Of a stretch of 64,000 nucleotides of DNA, positions 25,201 through 32,375 are shown piece by piece. The DNA comes from an uncultured Chloroflexota bacterium (GTDB taxonomy: Bacteria > Chloroflexota > Anaerolineae > Aggregatilineales > Phototrophicaceae): assembly GCA_937974245.1 (NCBI GenBank), contig CALJKV010000087.1, forward strand, positions 186,001 to 250,000, written 5' to 3'. Every line of letters starts with the position of its first letter. The stretch's first letter is position 1. The translations under genes and the position numbers were made by a program. The notes under the pieces were generated by a model. That model saw only the letters and a program-made list of their open reading frames with translations. It was not told the origin of the DNA and made no database searches.

Positions 25201-26040
25201 TCACAGACTGGATATGGTTCGGCGCAGGTTTACCAGATTATTGACATTCTGGCGGTGCAGTTGCTCCACAACACCATTCAGCAAGATCCGGCTCTTACCA
25301 CATTTTTCCACATTGAGCGCAGCCAGGGCTTTATCAGGCAAAGTGCTGCTCAGGGCTTTATCTACTTTTTGCTGCAGAACCAGCAGGTAATCAATATCTT
25401 CCTGAAGTTTGTCGTCAATCTCGCCACGCAGGATCACTTCACCATGTCCTGGCACGATATGCTCGAAATTCCATCCCTGCAGGCTCTTAAGCGATGCCAG
25501 GAAATCATCATAACTGCCATCCACGAAATATGGCAGCGGCATGACGGTATCGCCACCGAAAAGAATACGCTCTTCCTTGAGCAGACACACAATCGAATCC
25601 GGACTGTGACCGGGCGTATGCCACAGTTGCAGTGTTTTACCACCCAGGTGCAAATTCAGAATCCCGCTCTCAAACACCGTGTCCGGCAGCACGATCTCAA
25701 CATCCTGAAGTTCCGGCGATGTCGCTTTGGCTTGTTGCAGGCTCTCACGCCCCCGTGTATCCAGCAGGTGGCGGCAACTCGCGTGCGCCACCACAGACGC
25801 TCCAGGGAAAAAGCAGGTACCCGTGGTATGGTCGGCATGAAAATGGGTGTTCACGACATAGCGCACTCTGGTATGCAACCGGGTTTCAACAAAGTGTTTG
25901 ATCCGCAGTGTTTCTTCCGGGAACGGCAGGGTATCTATCAAAATCGCGCCGTCTTTGGTCGTCACCAAACCAGCCGTCACCTGTACATACAGGTCGCTGA
26001 TGAAAACATAAACATCATCGGAGACACGTTCTCTCTGCAT
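25201..26040 (-). CDS. MBL-fold hydrolase
   Basis: A 279-residue metallo-beta-lactamase-fold protein. The metal ligands are clear: H66, H68, D70 and H71 in NTHFHADHT, a central His in HTPGHSPDS, an Asp in FGGDTVMP and a His in VPGHGEV. A helical C-terminal extension (about 215-279) is not part of the core. The layout matches the broad family of beta-lactamase-like hydrolases, and the substrate is not evident. There is no ribosome site, and a -10-like TACAAT ends six bases before the ATG, so the transcript may be leaderless. Confidence 0.85.
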   Translation of the reverse strand: MQRERVSDDVYVFISDLYVQVTAGLVTTKDGAILIDTLPFPEETLRIKHFVETRLHTRVRYVVNTHFHADHTTGTCFFPGASVVAHASCRHLLDTRGRESLQQAKATSPELQDVEIVLPDTVFESGILNLHLGGKTLQLWHTPGHSPDSIVCLLKEERILFGGDTVMPLPYFVDGSYDDFLASLKSLQGWNFEHIVPGHGEVILRGEIDDKLQEDIDYLLVLQQKVDKALSSTLPDKALAALNVEKCGKSRILLNGVVEQLHRQNVNNLVNLRRTISSL

Positions 26041-26365
26041 GGGTAATTGTAGTTTATTCCGTCACAGCCGATTTGAGGAAACTCAATCGTCAGTATAATC
26101 AGTGCTGGGAGGGAAATCAAGTAGCGTACTCGCCAGCGGACAATCAATCACGGCATTCCATAACCAGGTGCCCGCCCCCGGCGGTATATATAACAATCGG
26201 GTAACGGCCAGCAAAAAACGAGTAACGAGAATGCGGCTCGGATTGTTTTCGTGGATAATGTCGTTAAAATTAGGCTGAACTCGAGCACGTTTCACGGTGC
26301 CAAAGAATATCGCACAGCATAACCGGCTTTCATTCTCGACCTTATATCAAAAAAGGAGCATTCTT
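26041..26365. other. Intergenic region between divergent genes
   Basis: This 325-base gap separates the MBL hydrolase (minus) from the substrate-binding gene (plus). It holds the minus-strand -10 at 26046-26051, a 70-codon minus-strand frame (26083-26295) that begins with GTG and has no ribosome site, and a strong AAAGGAG site just before 26366. I see no hairpin with a T-run and no clear plus-strand promoter. Confidence 0.5.
26046..26051 (-). promoter_or_regulatory. -10 element of a possible leaderless MBL transcript
   Basis: On the minus strand TACAAT ends five bases before the ATG at 26040, so +1 would fall on or beside the start codon. No ribosome site is present. The -35 position is not consensus. 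Confidence 0.45.
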
Positions 26366-28525
26366 ATGGAAAAACAGCGTATACGAAGAACCCTAACGCT
26401 ATGTTTACTGATTGGCATTGTGGGGCTGCTGTTGATTACGCCCCTCGTACAGGCTCAAACGCAGCCTGTGTTTCGCATTGGTGTACTGGATGATGAGCGC
26501 GGGCCGATCAGCAGCGGTGCCCGCCTAGCGGTCAGAGAAATCAATGCCGCAGGTGGGGTACGTGGCGCGGACGGCACTTTTTTCCAGTTGGAGCTCATTA
26601 TCCAACCAACCGACGGCGGTGCGACGCTAGCGCAGGCCGTGAACAATCTCAACCAGGCCAGCGTAGTGGCCGTGCTGGGGCCAAGAACTAACGATGAGGT
26701 CTTGAACGGACTCAGCGCCCTGCAATCACTTAATGTGCCGATACTAACCCCAGCTACCGGTGATACGCTCATCACCGCCGATTCAACCGGGCGGCTGTTC
26801 CGCACACGCGCCGCAGAAGTCTTATCCGGGCGAGCCTTAGCCAACTACCTGGTGAATGATATGGGGCTGCGCCGCATCGCCACCGCGCAGCTTGAACTGG
26901 ATATTACTGCAACCGCCGGGGTGATAGGCTTCTCAACGGCAGCCCAGGCACTGGGTGTGTTGCCACAGCCCTCCCTGCAACTCGCACCGGGCAGCCAGAT
27001 GATCCAGCTAGTGAACAACATGATTCAGGCGAACCCTGAAATCGTCGTGACTTACGGTGGGCCGGCACTGGCGGCTGAGTTTTACAACAACCTGCGGAGC
27101 GCAGGGTGGACAGGGTTGTTCGCTTACAACCAGGCTGATGCGGCGGCATTCTATGAAGCGGTACTGTTTGAGCAACTCCGTGACATCATCTACGCAACCA
27201 ACTGGCCGTTTACGCTGCCGGATACAGCTAGCAGCAACTTCATGACCAGCTATGTGCGTGCCTTCGGTCGCGTCCCCAGCCCGGTAGATGCCGCCAGTTA
27301 TGACGGTGTTTACCTGCTGGCACAGGCCATCCAACTTCCAGGCGTGTTGAGCGCAAACCTACGACAGCTCAATGACATCAGTGGGGTACAGGGAGTGCTG
27401 CGCCCATCGCAGTTAAGCCAGGGAGAAACCAGCAATAATGTGACGGTCGTGAAGATAGGGGCGTTCGGCGCACCGGAAGTCGCCGCCCGTTATGTTGGTA
27501 GCCAGAAAATTGAAGTGGCTGGTATCCCAACCGGCCCGACCTCACCGCTGGCAACAGTCGCCCCGACCGCGACCGCAACACCGGATGGCGTCGTCCTGAC
27601 TATCAAGAGCGCGCGCCAGAATATTCGCAGCGGCCCCAGCACCAGCTATGATGTGATCGGCCAGCTCAACAGCGGCGATCAGGCACGGGTGATCGGCGCG
27701 ACGATTGACTTCTCTTGGGTAGTGATCGAGTTCAGGGGACAGCGGGGCTGGCTGGCAACGTACCTGCTGGATGTCTTTGGCGACTTGAACACCGTCCCGA
27801 TCGTTACACCACCCCCGACGCCGACGCCCTCCCCCACACCAACGGCACAGCCGCAATCTGACATTGTGATTGACGCCGCCATTGCCTCACCGAATCCGAT
27901 TATTCTGAACCAACCCTTCAGTGTGGCTGTAACAGTGCGGAATGCTGGTGGACTGAGTTCAGGACAATTCGCCATCGCCGCGACTTTCCCGCCCAATGAT
28001 GTCTACTCCGCGGCGGTTGTCCCCGGTCTGGCGGCGGGGCAAAGCACAGTAGTCAACCTGAACGGGACATTCGCCAATACCGGTTTTTACTCGGTGGTGA
28101 TCGTAGCCGATCTGAACAATGACGTAAATGAAGGGGCTGCCGGAGAAAGTAATAATCTGTTCACCTTCAGCTACTTCATCAACAAACCACTGATGCGGCA
28201 GGGACAGCAAATTCTGAATCCAGGGGATACCATTGACCTGGAAGGCAACGCCGTACAGGGTGATGCCAACTGGCGCGGCGATGCTTCTGCACTAGATGCG
28301 CTGTTTACCGCCAAACTCGGCGTTATCCCGAACGTCACACTGGATACCGTGCATTGGGACCTGATAACTTCCAGCATCATTAATCAGGCAAGCATCCCCC
28401 GCGCTTCACTCAATCCTGGCACGATTGTTGGCATCATCACCGCTGATGGCAACCGGGGTGTGATACGGGTGGACAGCCTGCCAGGGAATCAGATCGCCCT
28501 GACATATCTGGTCTATCAGAATTAG
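26366..28525 (+). CDS. Secreted substrate-binding protein fused to SH3 and CARDB domains
   Basis: A 719-residue exported protein, signal peptide cleaved near residue 30 (PLVQAQ). Residues about 33-375 form a type I periplasmic-binding fold like Leu/Ile/Val receptors (FRIGVLDDERGPISSGARLA, VAVLGPRTNDEVLNG, VTYGGPALAAEFYNNLR). An SH3-like domain follows (about 410-475, IRSGPSTSYDVIGQLNSGDQARV), then a Thr/Pro linker, a CARDB-like Ig domain (about 505-600, NPIILNQPFSVAVTVRN) and an unrecognised C-terminal domain (about 615-719). No ABC permease or ATPase lies nearby, so it may be a surface sensor or binder. AAAGGAG precedes ATG 26366. Confidence 0.85.
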   Translation: MEKQRIRRTLTLCLLIGIVGLLLITPLVQAQTQPVFRIGVLDDERGPISSGARLAVREINAAGGVRGADGTFFQLELIIQPTDGGATLAQAVNNLNQASVVAVLGPRTNDEVLNGLSALQSLNVPILTPATGDTLITADSTGRLFRTRAAEVLSGRALANYLVNDMGLRRIATAQLELDITATAGVIGFSTAAQALGVLPQPSLQLAPGSQMIQLVNNMIQANPEIVVTYGGPALAAEFYNNLRSAGWTGLFAYNQADAAAFYEAVLFEQLRDIIYATNWPFTLPDTASSNFMTSYVRAFGRVPSPVDAASYDGVYLLAQAIQLPGVLSANLRQLNDISGVQGVLRPSQLSQGETSNNVTVVKIGAFGAPEVAARYVGSQKIEVAGIPTGPTSPLATVAPTATATPDGVVLTIKSARQNIRSGPSTSYDVIGQLNSGDQARVIGATIDFSWVVIEFRGQRGWLATYLLDVFGDLNTVPIVTPPPTPTPSPTPTAQPQSDIVIDAAIASPNPIILNQPFSVAVTVRNAGGLSSGQFAIAATFPPNDVYSAAVVPGLAAGQSTVVNLNGTFANTGFYSVVIVADLNNDVNEGAAGESNNLFTFSYFINKPLMRQGQQILNPGDTIDLEGNAVQGDANWRGDASALDALFTAKLGVIPNVTLDTVHWDLITSSIINQASIPRASLNPGTIVGIITADGNRGVIRVDSLPGNQIALTYLVYQN

Positions 28526-28538
28526 GGCAATAAACACA

Positions 28539-28568
28539 ATGTGGGAGGGTGCAATAACCCTCCCACAT
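28539..28568. terminator. Perfect 12-bp hairpin between convergent genes
   Basis: ATGTGGGAGGGT (28539-28550) is perfectly inverted at 28557-28568 around GCAATA. It sits between the substrate-binding gene and the M23 peptidase gene, which converge. No T-run follows, but position and strength make it a likely shared terminator. Confidence 0.65.
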
Positions 28569-28593
28569 AGATGCTTGGTTATAGATACTCGTA

Positions 28594-29742
28594 TTAATTC
28601 AGGACAATGTCCACCCAGGTCGTGCGGTTAGGGTACACATAAATGAGCTTTCGGAAGCGTACCCGACCATTCTCGGTCAGGCTGACTTCATAGTAATTGG
28701 CCGGCAAATCGCCTAACACGAAGTTTTCGCCGAAGATCGGGTCCGGGTTGACGGATGAATCGGCGTAGGTTGTCGGGTAGCGCGTTAACTCGCTTGATTT
28801 CACCTGGAGTGGTGCGCTGTAGAGGAATGTCCCCGCCGCATCGGTCACGCGACCAGCCAGCGTGCCGTATCCCCGGTATGGATAAATCCACAGTTCTGGG
28901 TTGCGAGTCGCGCCGAAACTGTTAGGGTCGCCCACCCGCACTTCAAAATGCAAGTGCGGCCCAAAGGCCACACCTGTTCCTCCCACCGCGCCAAGACGAT
29001 CTCCCTGGCTGACCTGCTGTCCTGCCTGGACCTCTACCCGATCCATATGACCGTACAGGGTGAATACAGGCTGCCCATCCGGGGATGAGAAATTGTGCCG
29101 GATGACGACGAGATTGCCGTAATAGCTATTCTGCGGCCCATACATCACACCAGAGTCGCTCCCGGCATAGATCACCGTACCATCTGCTGCCGCCAGAATC
29201 GGCGTACCGGTAGGGTTGACCATATCCACACCGTGATGTACCTGTAATCCGCCGCTGTTGCTGCCATAAGCATACGTTCGCGCCACCCAATTCGCACCAC
29301 CATCAGCAATCGGACGCCGCAGCATGTAATGGTCGGCAATCTGTACTGAGGGGTCAGGCGGGGGCGGTGTCCAGGTCGGGACAGGCGTATTATTCGGATC
29401 ATCCGCCGGATTGGTGGGTGTAGCGGAGGCAATCGGCGTGCTGGTAAGTACTGGTGTTGGTGAGAGGGTGTTGGTGGGAGTCAACGTATCTGTCGCCGTC
29501 AACGTAGCCGTCGGGGATGGTGTAATCGTCGGCGTCCGGCTGGGAGTAAAGGTTGCAGTTGGGGGCAACGTCGGTGTCCGGCTGGGGAGCGGGTTGGCAG
29601 TTGGCACGGCGGTCGCCACCTGCGCAGCGCTTATCACGCTTTGGGGCGGCGGTATCGTCGCCGCAAAGGGAGTCGCCGCTGGGGACGCTGGTTGACAGGC
29701 AGCCATTATCAACATCACCAGAAAATACTTGATTCGTGTCAT
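28594..29742 (-). CDS. M23 peptidase lipoprotein
   Basis: About 382 residues. The N-terminus is a lipoprotein signal (YFLVMLIMAAC), so it should be lipid-anchored outside. A Thr/Pro-rich stretch (about 25-125) precedes the LytM-type M23 domain (about 145-280) with the zinc ligands in HHGVDMVNPTG, the GAVGGTGVAFG loop and GPHLHFEVRV. M23 enzymes cut peptidoglycan cross-bridges. A C-terminal beta domain (about 285-382) of unknown type follows. In-frame ATG 29748 and GTG 29751 are alternative starts. Thr/Pro linkers with the same flavour occur in the next gene upstream. Confidence 0.9.
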   Translation of the reverse strand: MTRIKYFLVMLIMAACQPASPAATPFAATIPPPQSVISAAQVATAVPTANPLPSRTPTLPPTATFTPSRTPTITPSPTATLTATDTLTPTNTLSPTPVLTSTPIASATPTNPADDPNNTPVPTWTPPPPDPSVQIADHYMLRRPIADGGANWVARTYAYGSNSGGLQVHHGVDMVNPTGTPILAAADGTVIYAGSDSGVMYGPQNSYYGNLVVIRHNFSSPDGQPVFTLYGHMDRVEVQAGQQVSQGDRLGAVGGTGVAFGPHLHFEVRVGDPNSFGATRNPELWIYPYRGYGTLAGRVTDAAGTFLYSAPLQVKSSELTRYPTTYADSSVNPDPIFGENFVLGDLPANYYEVSLTENGRVRFRKLIYVYPNRTTWVDIVLN

Positions 29743-29769
29743 GGGCATCACTCAAATGTCGTGTGTTGA

Positions 29770-31476
29770 TTACGATTCGTCCGGCCCGTCCAGAAAGGCT
29801 GGCGGGTTCACGGGCGGGCGCGGTTCCGGTGGCAGCGCAGTATCCTGAACAGCTAACTCGCGCAATACATCTTCATCCAGTTCCTTGCCGTTAAAGTGGG
29901 TGAACAGTAATGGGTTTTCCGCCGGGTCAACGGCATAACGCCAGCGGCGGCGACCTGTCTCCCGCAGCACCGAACGGCAAACATCACACCGTACAGTACG
30001 GCGCGGACGCGGAATCCCAAACAGGCGATCCGGGCGGCTCTCCACAGTCAAATGGCCTCGTTCGCATACTGGGCAAGTGGTCAGCACAAAACCGTTCCGA
30101 TAGCGTTCTGTCGCCAGTACGCCACGCCAGTAGAAGAACACATAAACCAATACCAGCAACAATGCCACACCACCAACCAATGCTTCATCGGGCAGTTCGC
30201 TCCCTGGCGGAGTTTCCCGTGTTTCAGGCACCAGCGAGGGCGCGGGCTGGGCCGTACTACCTGCCCCAGCAGGCACTAACGTCTCAGTGGGCATTAAAGT
30301 GGGTATCGTGGTGCTGCCGGCCGCTAGTGTCGCCGTTTTGGTGGGCATGGCCGTATCGGTCATGGTAGCAGTTAGTGACGGCGTATCAGTCGGCACGGGG
30401 GTTGCGGTCAAGGTCGCCGTCGCGGTACTGGTGGGCATATCTGTCGGCGTATCGGTAGGAATTACAATAGGTGTATCAGTATGCGGCGGAGTGACACTGG
30501 CCGTCAATGCCAGGAGCACCGCGTCAGGCTGTGCAATTGTGCTGGTCGCTGTATGGGTAGCGGTTGGCACAAATGTGGCCGCTGGTATCTCTGTGGGCGT
30601 ATCCGTCGCTGTTGGCGTGAACGTACTTGTGGTCATCGCTGTTGGCGTATGAGTCGGCGTCAATGTGACCGTTGGTATCTCTGTGGGCGTATCTGTCGCC
30701 GTTAGCGTGAATGTACTCGTAGCCGTCGCTGTTGGCGTATGAGTCGGCGTGGCGGTCGGGGTTGCTGTACTTGTAGCGGTGGCCGTTTCAGTATACGTTG
30801 CTGTCGGCGTACTGGATGAAGTAAAAGTCATCGTCGGCGTTAACGCATTCTCAGTTAGAACGGGCAGATCTTCCAAATCATCCGCCCACTGCACGAGGTT
30901 ACGCCCCAGCCAGCCAAATCCGTCGCCAAAACGGATCATAATCCATGTGCCGGTTTCATTCCGACCAACCGGCTCAACCAAATCGCCATTCAACAACTGT
31001 CCCAACCGCAGATAGCCGCGTCCTGGCCCAGCACGCACAAAACTGCTACCAGCATTCACATCCACCCAGTTGCCGGAAGGCGTTTCAGTGGGCAACAAAA
31101 TCACATTGGGCGTTACCGGGGTGGGCGGAGTCGGCGTCAGATTCGCCTCACTCATCACGGGCAGCGCATCAATATCCTGTACCCAGAAGGCAAGATTGCG
31201 GCTAATCCAGCCAAAACTACCCCGGTATGCCACCATCACCCAGTCGGCGGTGGCATTACGACTTACCGGGAAAATCACTTCACCCTGCTCGAATTTCCCC
31301 ACAGGAAGATACTCTCTGCCAGGGCCGCCACGCACAAAAATATCCGGGGCCAGCACGATGCTGTTCTCCGGTGTAGCGGTTGGCATAGGGGTGCTCTCTG
31401 TTTGAGCGACGGTGATTGCAGCCACAACCCCCAGCGCCGTTAGGATGAGCAAAATGACCGGCAGTCGGTGTTTCAC
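29770..31476 (-). CDS. SH3-domain membrane protein with Thr/Pro repeats and Cys-rich cytoplasmic end
   Basis: A 568-residue protein: signal peptide (about 1-25), two SH3-like domains (about 35-95 with VRGGPGREYLPVGKF; about 110-175 with VRAGPGRGYLRLGQL), a Thr/Pro-rich stalk (about 205-425) and one membrane helix (about 435-455, LVGGVALLLVLVYVFFYW). The C-terminus has CPVC and CDVC pairs about 30 residues apart, which may bind zinc. The stalk contains two copies of a 30-residue unit. SH3 domains of this kind often bind the cell wall; the stalk would hold them away from the membrane. The overall role is unknown. Confidence 0.8.
   Translation of the reverse strand: MKHRLPVILLILTALGVVAAITVAQTESTPMPTATPENSIVLAPDIFVRGGPGREYLPVGKFEQGEVIFPVSRNATADWVMVAYRGSFGWISRNLAFWVQDIDALPVMSEANLTPTPPTPVTPNVILLPTETPSGNWVDVNAGSSFVRAGPGRGYLRLGQLLNGDLVEPVGRNETGTWIMIRFGDGFGWLGRNLVQWADDLEDLPVLTENALTPTMTFTSSSTPTATYTETATATSTATPTATPTHTPTATATSTFTLTATDTPTEIPTVTLTPTHTPTAMTTSTFTPTATDTPTEIPAATFVPTATHTATSTIAQPDAVLLALTASVTPPHTDTPIVIPTDTPTDMPTSTATATLTATPVPTDTPSLTATMTDTAMPTKTATLAAGSTTIPTLMPTETLVPAGAGSTAQPAPSLVPETRETPPGSELPDEALVGGVALLLVLVYVFFYWRGVLATERYRNGFVLTTCPVCERGHLTVESRPDRLFGIPRPRRTVRCDVCRSVLRETGRRRWRYAVDPAENPLLFTHFNGKELDEDVLRELAVQDTALPPEPRPPVNPPAFLDGPDES
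30584..30763 (-). repeat. Two 90-bp tandem repeats coding for the Thr/Pro stalk
   Basis: Unit one (30584-30673) and unit two (30674-30763) are about 90 bases each and highly similar, encoding 30-residue units of the form TPTHTPTA...TSTF...TATDTPTEIP. Less exact Thr/Pro codon repeats continue on both sides, so the copy number probably varies by slippage or recombination. Confidence 0.75.
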
Positions 31477-31565
31477 GCCTTCATCTTCCGGTTAAAATCA
31501 GCGCATAATGGTAACATGCCGTTACTAATCTACCAATAGGCAAACCTACCTACCGGGCGACTCCC

Positions 31566-32234
31566 CTATGAACCATCCGACATGGCCTCTCCTATGGTGA
31601 AGTTCATCGGAGTTTCCAGCCGGAAACCATCAGCATACAACTGCACCGCCCACTGTCCGGCATCCAGCGACGCATCGGTTGGGTCAATATAGAACCACAG
31701 GCAAATCTGATCCGCCGTCCGAGGCACGTTGTAACTCTGGCTGACGACAACAGTCCCCTCATACGACCATTCTGCTGCCATTGGTGTATTTGCCTGGATG
31801 TTATAGGCGATGATCGTCGCATAAATCCGCTGCACGCCTTCAGGGAAAGCTACAATCGGGTTTTCGACACAACCATCGGAGTCACGCACACGCATCGAAA
31901 CACCGGTACGCACAAAGTAGCGCTGTCCGGGTGTCAGTTCGGCCCCACCCTGTGCTAATCCACTTACGGCCTGCACCACCGGGACGGGAGTCTCCCCGGC
32001 CCGCACGGTTGCCAACAGTCGCGTATTGGCACGATCCACTGCTGCGATCTGAGCGCTGGCAGCTTCCGCTGTCGCCGCGATGCGCTCCTCATTTGCGCTG
32101 ATCGTGCCAGAAACCTGAGTGGCACCCTGAACATAGCCCGCAATTTCGACCTGTAACTCGGCCTGCGGGTCGCTGGTGCTGAAGACCTGGCAAGCACTCA
32201 ACAGCAAAGCTAATCCCCAAGTAATTCGTCGCAT
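31566..32234 (-). CDS. Lipoprotein of unknown function
   Basis: 222 residues. The start MRRITWGLALLLSAC is a lipoprotein signal with lipobox LSAC. The first third after the anchor is rich in Ala, Thr and Glu (about 25-80) and looks helical, possibly coiled coil. The remainder is beta-rich and ends with a region resembling an Ig-like domain (QWAVQLYADGFRLETPMNFTI). I recognise no family. It is upstream of the SH3 membrane protein on the same strand with an 89-base gap in which I see no terminator, so these two genes may be co-expressed. Confidence 0.7.
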   Translation of the reverse strand: MRRITWGLALLLSACQVFSTSDPQAELQVEIAGYVQGATQVSGTISANEERIAATAEAASAQIAAVDRANTRLLATVRAGETPVPVVQAVSGLAQGGAELTPGQRYFVRTGVSMRVRDSDGCVENPIVAFPEGVQRIYATIIAYNIQANTPMAAEWSYEGTVVVSQSYNVPRTADQICLWFYIDPTDASLDAGQWAVQLYADGFRLETPMNFTIGEAMSDGS

Positions 32235-32336
32235 CCATCAACCACTTTCTCCAGTACATCGAGTTTAACGAAATGCCGGGCTGCCGTCCATGTATATATT
32301 GGCTCACCAGGGCAATCGCATATCGTTTCGTTGCCG

Positions 32337-32342
32337 TATAAT
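32337..32342 (+). promoter_or_regulatory. Consensus -10 before the O-antigen-ligase-like gene
   Basis: A perfect TATAAT lies 33 bases before ATG 32376. AAAGGA provides the ribosome site. No good -35 is found at 16-18 bases, so the call is for the -10 only. Confidence 0.45.
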
Positions 32343-32375
32343 AAAGATTGGATTTATTACACCGAAAGGATAATT

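Noticed and set aside
26083..26295. A 70-codon minus-strand frame between the MBL hydrolase and the substrate-binding gene
   Set aside because: It starts with GTG, has no ribosome site, no recognisable motif and an amino acid mix typical of a chance frame.
29400..30800. Repeated short motifs that at first look like an array or a coding plus-strand Val/Gly-rich protein
   Set aside because: They are the complement of Thr/Pro codon repeats in two minus-strand stalk proteins; there is no constant spacer and repeat structure as in CRISPR.
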